A stretch of 64,000 bases of DNA, taken from Peptoniphilus rachelemmaiella. Its GTDB lineage: Bacteria > Bacillota > Clostridia > Tissierellales > Peptoniphilaceae. Below the pieces are notes generated by a model. The model was not told the DNA's origin and made no database searches. It worked only from the letters and a program-made list of their open reading frames with translations. The position numbers and the translations under genes were made by a program. Of this stretch, positions 49,879 to 59,300 are shown piece by piece (position 1 is the stretch's first letter; each line of letters opens with the position of its first letter). Location: contig NZ_CALPBW010000005.1 in assembly GCF_943169845.1 (NCBI RefSeq), forward strand, positions 54,355-118,354, given 5' to 3'.

Positions 49879-50838
49879 CTAAAAAATCAAGAAGTAACTT
49901 ATGATGCAAAGGATCAGCTCCACCACCGCAAACATGGCGACGATTTGCACTTCCCTCATCCCCTTCTGCTCGAAATGGTGATGAATGGGGCTCATAAGAA
50001 AAATTCGCTTTCCCCTCGTTTTAAAGGAGATGACTTGTAAAATGACGGACAGGGTTTCGATAAAGTAAATGCCGCCGCAAATGGGAAGGAGCAGGGGCAG
50101 GTTCAAAAGGATGGCGATGGCGACCACGGCGCCGCCCAAGGCCAGGGAGCCCGTGTCCCCCATAAATACTTTCGCCGGGTATTTGTTGTAAAACAAAAAT
50201 CCCAAGAGGCCGCCGGCTAAAGTCAAGCTGAATAAGGCGATGGCATATCGTCCCATTTTGGCACTGACTAAGGCGAAAAAGAGAAGGAGAATCGTCGTTA
50301 CCGTGGAAGACAGGCCGTCTAAGCCGTCGGTTAAGTTCACGGAGTTCACCGTGCCCACGACGACAAATATAATAAAGGGAATAAAGAACATGCCGAAATC
50401 CACGGCGCGCATGGTCCCCGGAAGGAGCACGGCGGTGGTTAAATTGTCGGAGCGAAGAATAAGAAAATATAAAAGCACGGCGATAAAAATTTGTGCCAGG
50501 AGCTTTTGCAGGGCCGTAAAGCCTAAATTCCTTTTATTGACCACTTTCAGGTAGTCGTCGATAAAGCCAACGAGGGCGAAGCCCAGGGTGGAAATAAACA
50601 GCACGACCACTTCGTAGGTCATATTTTTCGTAAGAAGGGTCCCGAGAAGGGCCGCCGTGAGAAAGATCACCCCGCCAATGGTGGGCGTACCCGCCTTGGA
50701 CAGGTGACTTTGGGGGCCGTCTTCTCGAATTTCTTGTCCTGCGTGTAATCTTTGTAATAGGGGAATGAAAATTTTCCCGCCGATCATGGCGAGAATCCAT
50801 CCCGTCACCAGGCTGATTACTCCCGTGACTATACTCAT
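49879..50838 (-). CDS. mraY: Phospho-MurNAc-pentapeptide transferase MraY
   Basis: 319 residues, about ten membrane helices. Catalytic aspartates in LVGFIDDYLKVVNKRNLGFT and NSVNLTDGLDGLSS; HHH-type motif in SPIHHHFEQKGMREVQI near the C-terminus. It transfers the muramyl pentapeptide to undecaprenyl phosphate, giving lipid I. Confidence 0.97.
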   Translation of the reverse strand: MSIVTGVISLVTGWILAMIGGKIFIPLLQRLHAGQEIREDGPQSHLSKAGTPTIGGVIFLTAALLGTLLTKNMTYEVVVLFISTLGFALVGFIDDYLKVVNKRNLGFTALQKLLAQIFIAVLLYFLILRSDNLTTAVLLPGTMRAVDFGMFFIPFIIFVVVGTVNSVNLTDGLDGLSSTVTTILLLFFALVSAKMGRYAIALFSLTLAGGLLGFLFYNKYPAKVFMGDTGSLALGGAVVAIAILLNLPLLLPICGGIYFIETLSVILQVISFKTRGKRIFLMSPIHHHFEQKGMREVQIVAMFAVVELILCIISYFLIF

Positions 50839-50852
50839 GCTTGCCTTCTCCT

Positions 50853-53150
50853 TTAATTGCTATGGCCCTTTCTGCGGGCTCTGTTCGTCTTTTCTTTCGT
50901 TGCGGTATTCCCGTTGTTTGTATTGTTTTGCTTGTCGGATTTCTTGTCATTGACATCGGCTTCAAATCGAATATGGATTTTTTCGCCCTTAGGCAAAATC
51001 TCGCCGGCCAGGGGCTCTTGGCTCACCACCGTGCCTTCCCCTTCCAGTACATAGTCCAATTTGGAAGACTCCAGAATCTTTTCCACTTCTTTTTTCGTCT
51101 TCCCTTGGAAATTGGGCACACTGCGCTCTTTCCCGTCGTTGGGATCGATTTTTAAATCCACAATGGTGTTTTCGTCCACTTCCGTGCCGGCTTCCGGTGC
51201 CTGTTTAATGACCATGCCGAAGTCGCCGACATTTTCAGAGGCCATGTTGAATTTAAGTCCAGCATCGGTTAATACCTTTCCGGCATCTTCCAAAAGCATG
51301 TTCTTTACATCGGGCACGATGACTTTCTTCACTTTTTTCGATTGATCGCTGCCTGTCGGCGTCACGTCCCCTTCCTGCAGAGCCGCCGCCATAATTTCTG
51401 ATGCGATGGGCGCCGCTACGGTGCCGCCGAAGTAATCCCCTTCAGGTTCTTCCACAATGACCAGTACCGTGTACTTAGGATCTTCGATGGGTGCCACGGA
51501 TACAAAGGAACTGATGTATTTATCCTTTTCGTAGCCGCCGGTATCCGATACCTTGCCTGCGGTTCCGGTCTTTCCGCCAACATGGTAGCGATTCACCGCA
51601 CCCATGGTGCCCGTGCCGTGATCGACGACGTGCATCAGGAGGGTGCGCATGGTTTCGCTGGTGGATTCGCTGATAACCTGGCGACGGACGGTGCGTCCTT
51701 GTTTTACCAGGACATTGCCGCTTACGTCTTGAACTTCATCAACGACGTAGGGCTTTAAGAGGTAGCCGCCGTTGGCCACTGCGGAAATCGCCGTTACCAT
51801 TTGAACGGGCGTTACGGCAATGCCATGGCCGTAACTCATGGTAGCGAGACGCGCCTCGTTGATTTCTTTGACGCTTTTCGGGACGATGCCTTTTTGTTCC
51901 GCCGGCAAGTCGATTCCCGTCACTTCGCCGAAGCCGAAGGCTTGAATGTATTTAAATAGTCCTTCCTTCGAAAGCTCTCTGGCGATGTTTACAAAGGTCA
52001 CATTACAGGATTCGGAAAAAGCCTTGTCCATGGTAATGTCCCCGTGGGGATTGGGAAGGGATGTACAGGTAATGGTTACACCGGGAATGTCGCGGACATA
52101 GCCCGTGCAGTAATAATGCTTTTTCGGATTGGTGGTGTTTTCTTCCAGCGCCGCCGCGGCCGTAATGGTTTTAAAGGTACTCCCCGGCTCGTAGGTGTCG
52201 CTGACGGAAAAATTCCGCCAATTGTCGAATAAAATTTTCGCCTGTTGCTCGCTTTTTAAATCCTTCCATACAGCCTTTTGCTCTTTCGTCGTGGGGCTGT
52301 AGGGGTGATTTAAATCGTAATCATCGGTGGAGGCCATGGCGCGAATGGCGCCGGTTTGCGTATCCTGCACGATGGCCGTCATGCGATGGGCGTGCTTTTT
52401 TTCTTGGTGGGTATCTAAACAATCTTCCACTTTTCGTTGCAAAGATTCGGAAATGGTCAGCTTTAAATTGGCGCCGGCCTGAATGGGCAATTGATTGTTT
52501 GTTTTCTTGCCGAAAGTTGGCGCGAGGCGCAAAACATCGTCGTAATACTTTTCGATGCCATAGCGGCCGTCTCCGTCTTTTGCCGCAAAACCGATGACCA
52601 AAGAGGCCAAGTCGTTGTTGGGATAGGTGCGGGCTTCGAAATCTTCCACCACGACGCCGGGTATGTCGGAGTCTTTCAGGCGCAAGGCCACGGAGCGCTC
52701 CACATTTTGCTTCAACGGAACGTGGCCGCTTTTTTTCATGCGCGCATCAAATTGCGCCTCGGTCATATCCAGGGACTTCAGGGCGAAGCGTTTCAGCTTC
52801 TGCACTTCCTTCTCCCTGTCTTTCGCTTTCGCCAACACCCTCGTATCTACATAGATGTCGGATTTGCTGATGTTGGCTGCTAATTTATTTCCGTCGGCAT
52901 CAACAATCAAGCCCCGCTCAGGCTTTACCACGCCTTTTGTCGTCGATGCCAGGGCTTGGCGCGTTAAATTATCGGAATCGAAAATTTGCAAATAGCCTAC
53001 GCGCAACCACAAAATAAAAAAGAGCAAGAAGAGAAACGCATATAGAAACGCCACTTTTCTGTCCATCTTCCGAAGATGGTTCAAAAGAAATCGACGATTC
53101 CTACTTCTCTTCCTCACTCTTTTCGTTTGTTTCCTATTCTGCTCCCCCAC
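50853..53150 (-). CDS. Class B penicillin-binding protein with two PASTA domains (FtsI/SpoVD type)
   Basis: 765 residues. Membrane helix at about 33-52, dimerisation domain, and transpeptidase with intact S324-T-F-K327, S381-C-N383 and K527-T-G529. Two PASTA repeats follow (about 618-675 and 690-745), then a lysine/asparagine-rich tail. It cross-links peptidoglycan at the septum with FtsW. Its place between ftsL and mraY is standard for the division PBP. The PASTA count is like SpoVD/PBP2x of Firmicutes. Confidence 0.95.
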   Translation of the reverse strand: MGEQNRKQTKRVRKRSRNRRFLLNHLRKMDRKVAFLYAFLFLLFFILWLRVGYLQIFDSDNLTRQALASTTKGVVKPERGLIVDADGNKLAANISKSDIYVDTRVLAKAKDREKEVQKLKRFALKSLDMTEAQFDARMKKSGHVPLKQNVERSVALRLKDSDIPGVVVEDFEARTYPNNDLASLVIGFAAKDGDGRYGIEKYYDDVLRLAPTFGKKTNNQLPIQAGANLKLTISESLQRKVEDCLDTHQEKKHAHRMTAIVQDTQTGAIRAMASTDDYDLNHPYSPTTKEQKAVWKDLKSEQQAKILFDNWRNFSVSDTYEPGSTFKTITAAAALEENTTNPKKHYYCTGYVRDIPGVTITCTSLPNPHGDITMDKAFSESCNVTFVNIARELSKEGLFKYIQAFGFGEVTGIDLPAEQKGIVPKSVKEINEARLATMSYGHGIAVTPVQMVTAISAVANGGYLLKPYVVDEVQDVSGNVLVKQGRTVRRQVISESTSETMRTLLMHVVDHGTGTMGAVNRYHVGGKTGTAGKVSDTGGYEKDKYISSFVSVAPIEDPKYTVLVIVEEPEGDYFGGTVAAPIASEIMAAALQEGDVTPTGSDQSKKVKKVIVPDVKNMLLEDAGKVLTDAGLKFNMASENVGDFGMVIKQAPEAGTEVDENTIVDLKIDPNDGKERSVPNFQGKTKKEVEKILESSKLDYVLEGEGTVVSQEPLAGEILPKGEKIHIRFEADVNDKKSDKQNNTNNGNTATKEKTNRARRKGHSN

Positions 53151-53166
53151 AAGAGCCTCCCACTAT

Positions 53167-53574
53167 TTATTTAAAAATGTGCAGTACCGAGATCATCGGA
53201 TTCAGGTAGACGTTTTCGTTGACGTCATTTTCTTCGTTGCGTACCTTGACGTCGATGTATTTTACCTGATCGTTATCGGGATAGACCATCCCGAGCTGAA
53301 ACTTTGCTTTTTTCATCATCTCGTCTGAATTTTTTATTTCATCTAAGTCGGCAATCATGTCCCTATGGGTTTTGTCCATGTCGACCAAGGCCTTGTTCTG
53401 TGTTTCTATGGCCGCATTTAAAAGGGCGATATGCGTATGGGCCTTCAGCTGCAAACAGGCGGTTATCCCGAGCATACAAAGAATCATCCCGATAAGGGCC
53501 GAACGGGAAACCCACTTCCGCTTCTGCCCTTTCGCGGGCCGCCGCCGGGGACGTTTATTTTCGACTCGTTTCAT
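53167..53574 (-). CDS. ftsL: FtsL-like cell division protein
   Basis: 135 residues: basic N-terminus (KRPRRRPAKGQKRKWVS), one membrane helix (ALIGMILCMLGITACLQL), then a coiled coil (HIALLNAAIETQNKALVDMD). Sequence is poorly conserved but size, topology and location between rsmH and the division PBP define it as FtsL. Works in the FtsQ-L-B complex. Confidence 0.8.
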   Translation of the reverse strand: MKRVENKRPRRRPAKGQKRKWVSRSALIGMILCMLGITACLQLKAHTHIALLNAAIETQNKALVDMDKTHRDMIADLDEIKNSDEMMKKAKFQLGMVYPDNDQVKYIDVKVRNEENDVNENVYLNPMISVLHIFK

Positions 53575-53587
53575 TATAACACTCCCC

Positions 53588-54520
53588 TTAAATTTTTTCA
53601 GCTATACGTAGCTTTGCCGAATGGGCCCGATGATTTCGCTTTAATTCTTCATCCGATGCTGTCACGGGCTTTCTGGTTATGATTTCTATTTCACGCTTCT
53701 TGCCGCAGGTACAAATGGGTTGCCTCGGCGGGCAGATGCAATCTTTATACAGATACTGAAAGCTGTTTTTCACGATTCTGTCTTCCAGGGAATGGAAGGT
53801 GATGATTCCCAGCCTTCCGCCGGGCTTTAGAAGACGAACCATGTCCGGAATGGAAGATTCCAAAACGTCCAGTTCCCGATTCACGGCGATGCGCAGGGCT
53901 TGAAATGTTTTTTTCGCCGGATGACCGCCCTCTTGGCGCACTTTTTTCGGAATGGCCTTTTTTATGACCGACACCAGTTGGAAGGTGGTGGCAATGGGCG
54001 CCTCTTTTCGCTCTTTTACGATAAATTGGGCGATGCGCTCGGCCCAACGCTCTTCCCCGTAGCTCTTTATGATTTTCGCCAGGTCTTTTTCGCTGTAGGT
54101 ATTCACGATGTCTGAAGCCCTTAAGGATGCGCTTGTATCCATGCGCATATCCAGAGGCCCGTCGAAGCGATAACTGAATCCCCGCTCCGCCGTGTCAAAT
54201 TGATGGGAGCTTACGCCGATATCCAGCAAAATCCCATCTGCTTTTTCAATATGTAAAGCCTTTAAAATGGCCGGCATATCGACGAAGTTTCCCTTCACAA
54301 GCTGAAAATTTCCGCCAATGCTCTCCAGGTGCTTTCTCGCAGCCCCAAGGGCCGCGTCGTCTTGATCGATGCCGATCAAAAGGCCGCCTTTAAGCCGCTT
54401 TAAGATTTCGCCGCTGTGGCCCGCACCGCCTAAGGTGCCGTCGATATAAATGCCGTCGGGATGAATCTTTAGCCCCTCGATTACCTCGTTCATTAAGACG
54501 GGCTCGTGTTGAAATTCCAT
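53588..54520 (-). CDS. rsmH: 16S rRNA m4C1402 methyltransferase RsmH
   Basis: 310 residues from ATG 54520 behind GGAGG. MEFQHEPVLMNEVIEGLKIH, the SAM site YIDGTLGGAGHSGEIL, GILLDIGVSSHQFDTAERGF and the late ITFHSLEDRIVKNSF are all standard. It methylates C1402 of 16S rRNA. Located between mraZ and ftsL. Confidence 0.97.
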   Translation of the reverse strand: MEFQHEPVLMNEVIEGLKIHPDGIYIDGTLGGAGHSGEILKRLKGGLLIGIDQDDAALGAARKHLESIGGNFQLVKGNFVDMPAILKALHIEKADGILLDIGVSSHQFDTAERGFSYRFDGPLDMRMDTSASLRASDIVNTYSEKDLAKIIKSYGEERWAERIAQFIVKERKEAPIATTFQLVSVIKKAIPKKVRQEGGHPAKKTFQALRIAVNRELDVLESSIPDMVRLLKPGGRLGIITFHSLEDRIVKNSFQYLYKDCICPPRQPICTCGKKREIEIITRKPVTASDEELKRNHRAHSAKLRIAEKI

Positions 54521-54528
54521 GTTCCCTC

Positions 54529-54960
54529 CTAAATGCCGAGATCGGATAATTTTTGGGCGATTTGATCGTAAGACAATGCGTCGTCGTCGGTGTAGTCGTT
54601 CCAAAGGGTGTCAGACCAAATTTCCATGCGAGTGCCGACGCCGATAATCACCGCGCTACCGTCTAATTTCGCATAATCCGTGAGATTTTGCGGAATGCGC
54701 ACCCGGCCCTGCTTGTCCAGCTCGCCGTCACATGCGCCGGAGAAAAAGTAGCGAACGAAGGCGCGGGCGTCTTTATTGGTGAGAGGCAATGTCTTCAGCT
54801 TCTCTTCCATGCGGCGCCACTCGTCCATGGGGAATAAAAAGATGCACTGATCTAAGCCCTTGGTCATGACGTAGCCGTCACTGATGCCTTCGCGAAATTT
54901 CGCCGGCAAGACCAAGCGCCCTTTTGCATCCATGGTGTGTTTTACTTCACCGAAAAACAT
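54529..54960 (-). CDS. mraZ: Transcriptional regulator MraZ
   Basis: 143 residues from ATG 54960; two AbrB-like repeats (FFGEVKHTMDAKGRLVLPAK; GACDGELDKQGRVRIPQNLT). MraZ binds TGGGN repeats in its own promoter and tunes the division cluster; such repeats are present upstream at 54967-54999. First gene of the cluster. Confidence 0.97.
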   Translation of the reverse strand: MFFGEVKHTMDAKGRLVLPAKFREGISDGYVMTKGLDQCIFLFPMDEWRRMEEKLKTLPLTNKDARAFVRYFFSGACDGELDKQGRVRIPQNLTDYAKLDGSAVIIGVGTRMEIWSDTLWNDYTDDDALSYDQIAQKLSDLGI

Positions 54961-54966
54961 AGCGCC

Positions 54967-54999
54967 CCCATTTGAACCCTTTTCTACCACTTTCTCCCA
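54967..54999 (-). promoter_or_regulatory. MraZ-box repeats
   Basis: On the minus strand TGGG (54996-54999), TGGT (54986-54989), AGGG (54977-54980) and TGGG (54967-54970) are spaced by 10, 9 and 10 bases between the promoter and the mraZ start, the layout of MraZ binding sites. Confidence 0.7.
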
Positions 55000-55008
55000 C
55001 TTAACTAT

Positions 55009-55036
55009 ATTTTACACCATTTTATTGGGTATTCAA
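55009..55036 (-). promoter_or_regulatory. Promoter of mraZ and the division cluster
   Basis: TTGAAT (55031-55036), 16-bp spacer, TAAAAT (55009-55014), just upstream of the MraZ repeats. Confidence 0.65.
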
Positions 55037-55047
55037 GCACAAATTAA

Positions 55048-55073
55048 AAAAACCACCTAAAAAGGTGGTTTCC
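55048..55073 (-). terminator. Terminator after lgt
   Basis: AAACCACC-TTTTT-AGGTGGTTT then T residues on the minus strand, isolating lgt from mraZ. Confidence 0.85.
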
Positions 55074-55082
55074 TTGTCTGAT

Positions 55083-55862
55083 TTATTCCTTTGTCGATGA
55101 TTTCCCGTCGATTAAGGTATAATCTCCGGTCTTTTTGCCCTTGGATTGTACCAACAGCAAGAGAATGCCAAGGGTGATGCCGATGATGCTCACCACTTGC
55201 GCCGTGCGCAGCGGCCCGATGTAGAGGCTGTCCGTGCGCAACCCTTCAATAAAGAAGCGACCGATGCCGTATAAAATCATGTACGCCCCGGCCAGTTCGC
55301 CGGAAAAACGCCGCTTCTTCGACAGATAAAAGTAAAGAAAGAGGAAAATCCCCACATCCAACATGGATTCGTAGAGAAAGGTGGGATGGACCATTTGCCC
55401 GCCTACATTAATCGCCCAGGGAACGGTGGTCACGCCGCCGTGGGCTTCGCCGTTCATAAAGTTTCCCCAGCGGCCAATGCCCTGTGCCAGGACGACGCCG
55501 GGGGCCAGCATATCGAGCAGTTCAAAAAAGCTGATTTTTTTCGCGCGGCAGTAAATAAATATGGCTAAGGAGCCGCCGATGAGGCCGCCGTGAATGGCCA
55601 GGCCGCCGTTTCGTATGGCGAGCACCTCGGATAGATGGGCGCTGTAATATTGCCACTCAAACAAAACGTAATAGGTCCGGGCGCCGATAATGCCCAGGGG
55701 CAGGGCGAAAATGCTCACATCCACCGCCGCCTCTTTGGGCACGCGTGGATTTCGCTCGATGAGCTTTTCCGCAAAAAAGATGGCGAGCAGAGCGCCTGTG
55801 GCAATAAAGATGCCGTACCAGCGCACCTCCAGGCCGAAGAGGGTAAATGCCACGGGATTCAT
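55083..55862 (-). CDS. lgt: Prolipoprotein diacylglyceryl transferase
   Basis: 259 residues, seven membrane helices. Family signature GNFMNGEAHGG (near 133) with the arginine in IGRWGNFM, and the early RNGGLAIHGGLIGG. It adds diacylglycerol to lipobox cysteine, needed for the phage and host lipoproteins. Follows deoC by 1 base. Confidence 0.96.
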   Translation of the reverse strand: MNPVAFTLFGLEVRWYGIFIATGALLAIFFAEKLIERNPRVPKEAAVDVSIFALPLGIIGARTYYVLFEWQYYSAHLSEVLAIRNGGLAIHGGLIGGSLAIFIYCRAKKISFFELLDMLAPGVVLAQGIGRWGNFMNGEAHGGVTTVPWAINVGGQMVHPTFLYESMLDVGIFLFLYFYLSKKRRFSGELAGAYMILYGIGRFFIEGLRTDSLYIGPLRTAQVVSIIGITLGILLLLVQSKGKKTGDYTLIDGKSSTKE

Positions 55863-55863
55863 T

Positions 55864-56505
55864 TTACTCTCCTACGATGGCGATGGATTTCGACGCGCCG
55901 ATGCGGCTCGCTCCGGCGGCGATCATGGCTTCGGCGGTTTCTCTGTCGCGAATGCCGCCGCTGGCCTTTACGCCCATCTTGTCGCCGACAACTTCGCGCA
56001 TGAGCTTCACATCGGCTGTCGTGGCGCCGGCTGTGGAAAAGCCCGTGGATGTCTTCACGAAATCCAAGCCCGCTTCCTTGGCAAGGGCGCAGGCCTTCTT
56101 CTTTTCTTCGTCGGTGAGAAGGCAGGTCTCCAGAATCACCTTGACCACGGCTTCTTTCGCCGCTTCCCTCACGGCCTTCATGTCTTCCAAGACCAGATCG
56201 TAGTCGCCGCTTTTTAATGCGCCGATATTCAGCACCATGTCGACTTCCTCTGCGCCGTTATCCACGGCTTCCTTCGCCTCAAAGGCCTTCACGGTTTTCG
56301 TGTTGGCGCCCAGGGGAAAGCCGATTACCGTGCACACCTTTACAGGTGAATCCGCCAATCGCTCTGCCGCCAGAGATACCCAGCAGGGTTCAAGGCAGAC
56401 CGAAGCAAATTCATGGGCCTTGGCTTCGTCGATGACCCGAATGACTTCGTCTTTCGTGGCATCGGGATTCAGGATGGTGTGATCGATCATTTTATTTAAT
56501 CTCAT
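55864..56505 (-). CDS. deoC: Deoxyribose-phosphate aldolase
   Basis: 213 residues of TIM-barrel class I aldolase: [20 protein letters not shown] at the start, catalytic Lys in [10 protein letters not shown] and Schiff-base Lys in [13 protein letters not shown], then [20 protein letters not shown]. Splits deoxyribose 5-phosphate to acetaldehyde and glyceraldehyde 3-phosphate. Overlaps the upstream membrane protein by 14 bases. Confidence 0.96.
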   Translation of the reverse strand: MRLNKMIDHTILNPDATKDEVIRVIDEAKAHEFASVCLEPCWVSLAAERLADSPVKVCTVIGFPLGANTKTVKAFEAKEAVDNGAEEVDMVLNIGALKSGDYDLVLEDMKAVREAAKEAVVKVILETCLLTDEEKKKACALAKEAGLDFVKTSTGFSTAGATTADVKLMREVVGDKMGVKASGGIRDRETAEAMIAAGASRIGASKSIAIVGE

Positions 56506-57133
56506 GTTTACTTCCTTTCAATAAGGCAAAGGAGCCCATTACAATGAGCCCCGCCGCCACGATCAAGCCGATTCGCTTGACCATGCCGAAGAAAAATGGC
56601 TCGGGGAGCATTTGGATCATCAGATCCGTGGCGGGATCCATTTGCCATAACCTGTTGGAGAAAAAGAGGGTGTGGAAGGTGTACCAAGCCTTGGTGAAAT
56701 TCACGGCGACCATGGCCGTTAAGACGAGAAAGGTGGCGATCAAGACCAAGGTGGCCCGGCCGACGCTTCTCAGCCCTTCTCTGACACCGAATCCTTTCGC
56801 CAAGCCGCAAAATCCGGCCAAAGCAATGACTGCCGCCGCCACCGAAAGTTTGCGCATCAGGTGAAACAGGGCGTAGACATCCGCCATATGTGCCAATTCG
56901 TTCTGATTAAAATAAGGCTTCAACACCCGATTGTCGCCCCGCTTTAAATAATCGCGGAGCCCGTCGGAGATTTTGTCCAATTCATGCAAGGACTTTCCCG
57001 TTTCTTCAGGAATTTTATTTTCAATCATCTGCCGATGGTAGTACACTTTATTTCCGCTGATTAAATCCGTGGCCGTGCCGAACAGGAAAAAGACCAGGCA
57101 AATGGCCACAATCGCGGCTAAAATAGGCCTCAT
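56492..57133 (-). CDS. TIGR01906-type integral membrane protein
   Basis: 213 residues from an ATG overlapping the yebC stop (ATGA). Four membrane helices: about 3-21, 96-115, 128-148 and 185-203. An extracytoplasmic part has [20 protein letters not shown] and [15 protein letters not shown], the pattern of the TIGR01906/DUF1461 family of Firmicutes. Function unknown. Confidence 0.85.
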   Translation of the reverse strand: MRPILAAIVAICLVFFLFGTATDLISGNKVYYHRQMIENKIPEETGKSLHELDKISDGLRDYLKRGDNRVLKPYFNQNELAHMADVYALFHLMRKLSVAAAVIALAGFCGLAKGFGVREGLRSVGRATLVLIATFLVLTAMVAVNFTKAWYTFHTLFFSNRLWQMDPATDLMIQMLPEPFFFGMVKRIGLIVAAGLIVMGSFALLKGSKHEIK

Positions 57134-57873
57134 TCGTCGTCTTCGTCGTCGTTTTCCCAATTGTGAATGACTTCTTGTACGTCGTCGTTTTCTTCCAACT
57201 GGTCGATAAGCTTCGCCATTTTTTTGCGATCTTCCGGATCATCTAAGACCGTGGTGGTTTGAGGCAGATAGGTGATTTCGGAGATGACGAATTCATAGCC
57301 CGCTTCTTCCAAATTTTTCCGCACGGTTTGATAATCCTCCGGGGAAGTAATGATTTCGATGCCGCCCTCTTCGGTGCGAATATCTTCCGCACCGGCTTCG
57401 ATGGCATCCATTTCCACAACTTCCGGATCCATGCCCTCTTTGATTTCGATGCCCAATTGGCCCTTGCGATCGAAGAGGAAGGAAACGGAGCCGTCGGTAC
57501 CTAAATTACCGCCGTGTTTGTCGAAAGCGTGGCGCACATCCGGTGCCGTGCGATTGCGATTATCCGTCAAACATTGCACCATGACGGCGATGCCCGAAGG
57601 GCCGTAGCCTTCGTAGGTGATGGATTCAAAGTTGCCGGCGTCGCCTTCGCCGGCTGCCTTTTTAATGGCGCGCTCGATGTTGTCGTTGGGCATGTTTTCG
57701 GCCTTGGCGCTGTCGATGGCCGCCTTCAGGGCGGGATTGTAATCCGGATCGTCGCCCCCTTCTTTTACGGCGACGGCAATTTTTCTCGCCATTTTCGTAA
57801 AGATCTTGCCGCGCTTGGCGTCGGCCTTTCCTTTTTTATTTTTTATGTTGTGCCATTTCGAATGTCCTGACAT
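57130..57873 (-). CDS. yebC: YebC/PmpR-family protein
   Basis: 247 residues, full length: MSGHSKWHNIKNKKGKADAK and the three-domain pattern with NRTAPDVRHAFDKHGGNLGT. The family includes DNA-binding regulators and, as YebC2/TACO1 relatives, factors that help ribosomes at proline stretches. A -10 TATAAT (minus strand) lies about 35 bases upstream. Head of the yebC-membrane protein-deoC-lgt operon. Confidence 0.95.
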   Translation of the reverse strand: MSGHSKWHNIKNKKGKADAKRGKIFTKMARKIAVAVKEGGDDPDYNPALKAAIDSAKAENMPNDNIERAIKKAAGEGDAGNFESITYEGYGPSGIAVMVQCLTDNRNRTAPDVRHAFDKHGGNLGTDGSVSFLFDRKGQLGIEIKEGMDPEVVEMDAIEAGAEDIRTEEGGIEIITSPEDYQTVRKNLEEAGYEFVISEITYLPQTTTVLDDPEDRKKMAKLIDQLEENDDVQEVIHNWENDDEDDE

Positions 57874-57919
57874 GATAACCTCCTTTATTCATAACGCTTA
57901 ATTATAACACGCACCCTAC

Positions 57920-58624
57920 TTATCTTTCAAACCTCGGCGGCAATGCCCGCTTGTGGGCACTGGTTTGGTGGCGACGGGCAATGGCCTCTTTGTGCTCGCC
58001 TTCGTTGTTTCCGCGAACGGCACGATCCAACTCGGCGTAGGTAAAGCCCATGTCGTCTTCATCGGTTTGACCGGCATAAAGACCTGCCGTGGGTTTTTTC
58101 TCGATGACTTCTTTTGGCAGGCCCAATGCCTTGGCCAGTTCCACCACTTCCGATTTCACAAAGTCCACGATGGGCATTAAATCGCAGGCGGAATCGCCGT
58201 ATTTGGTGAAGTAGCCGATGTAGTATTCGCTGGCATTGGAGCAGCCGCAGACCAAGTAGTTTCTGTCTTGGGCGTAGTAATACAACGTGGTGGTGCGCAG
58301 GCGGGGCTTCACATTGGCCTTTGCCATGGCCACGTCGCTTTCAAAGGACGCATCTACGAGGGCGTTAAAGGTGTTCGTTAAATCCACTTTTTCGACATTG
58401 AGGTCCAAGCTTTCCGCCACGATTCGAGCGTCTTTTTCATCTTGAGGATTGGAGTCGATGGGCATGATAATCCCCAGGGCCTTGTCGCCAAAGGCGCGCT
58501 TGGAAAGACCCGCCACCACGGCAGAGTCGATGCCCCCGCTTAATCCGAAGACCACGCCGTCGGCATGGGCTGCGGCCACCGTTTCTCTCATCCATTGAAC
58601 CACTGCATCAATCTCTTGCTTCAT
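57920..58624 (-). CDS. nadE: NH3-dependent NAD+ synthetase
   Basis: 234 residues. The second of two adjacent ATGs (58624) has the better spacing from GGAGG. PP-loop VVFGLSGGIDSAVVAGL near 27-43, and PTAGLYAGQTDEDDMGFTYA for the NaAD/amide site. No glutaminase domain, so ammonia is the nitrogen source. Makes NAD+ from deamido-NAD. Overlaps the YigZ gene by 17 bases. Confidence 0.95.
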   Translation of the reverse strand: MKQEIDAVVQWMRETVAAAHADGVVFGLSGGIDSAVVAGLSKRAFGDKALGIIMPIDSNPQDEKDARIVAESLDLNVEKVDLTNTFNALVDASFESDVAMAKANVKPRLRTTTLYYYAQDRNYLVCGCSNASEYYIGYFTKYGDSACDLMPIVDFVKSEVVELAKALGLPKEVIEKKPTAGLYAGQTDEDDMGFTYAELDRAVRGNNEGEHKEAIARRHQTSAHKRALPPRFER

Positions 58625-59300
58625 CATTTCCTCCGTAAATAAATTGTTCGTATGCCACGTCATCTACGAGGAGCTTTCCTTCATAGACCGGGCGTTCAGT
58701 TTCTTTTTCTTCTATTATATCAACTTCGCCGGATGTGGCGTCTTGCAAATAAGATTCAAAGGCATCTTTCCCCGACAAATACACCGTCGTCGTCACCTGC
58801 ACCTGATCACTGAAGGCCGAATCTAATAGGGGATAGCCACGCTCCCGCATGTAGTTTTCGATGGTGCCGTGGGCGGTGTAAGCGTAGCGAAAGGTAATGT
58901 CTACGGCTTCGTGCATTTCCACGATTTTCGCATCGATTAATGCCTCCGATGTTGCCGTGGAGTAGGCGCGGATCAAACCACCTGCGCCCAATAAGGTGCC
59001 GCCGAAGTAGCGGGTCACGACACAGACCACGTTTCTAAGGTCATTTCGCTTCAGCACTTCCAGAATGGGTGGTCCCGCCGTCTTTTGGGGCTCGCCGTCG
59101 TCGTCGTATTTTTGAATCAGCCCTTCTTCGCCGATAATGTAGGCGGTGCAGTTGTGGGTGGCGTCTTTTTCCTTTTCGCGAATCGCCGCGATAAAAGCCT
59201 CCGCCGCCTCTTTCGTCTCGGCATAAGCCACCCGGCCGATAAATTCGGATTTCTTTTCGATTAGCCGGCTTTCGCCCTTTCGATAGACGGTTTTATACAT
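58608..59300 (-). CDS. YigZ/IMPACT-family protein
   Basis: 230 residues: N-terminal UPF0029 domain (KKSEFIGRVAYAETKEAAEA; DATHNCTAYIIG; DDGEPQKTAGPPILEVLKRN) and C-terminal DUF1949 ferredoxin-like domain. Distantly related to the translation regulator IMPACT; bacterial role unclear. Overlaps hflX by 8 bases. Confidence 0.92.
   Translation of the reverse strand: MYKTVYRKGESRLIEKKSEFIGRVAYAETKEAAEAFIAAIREKEKDATHNCTAYIIGEEGLIQKYDDDGEPQKTAGPPILEVLKRNDLRNVVCVVTRYFGGTLLGAGGLIRAYSTATSEALIDAKIVEMHEAVDITFRYAYTAHGTIENYMRERGYPLLDSAFSDQVQVTTTVYLSGKDAFESYLQDATSGEVDIIEEKETERPVYEGKLLVDDVAYEQFIYGGNDEARD

Noticed and set aside
50853..53150. Whether the class B PBP also has lost its catalytic motifs, as the class A protein has
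   Set aside because: STFK, SCN and KTG are all intact at 324, 381 and 527.
57920..58663. Longer NadE start at 58663
   Set aside because: The extra 13 residues have no ribosome site; GGAGG precedes the ATG pair at 58627/58624.
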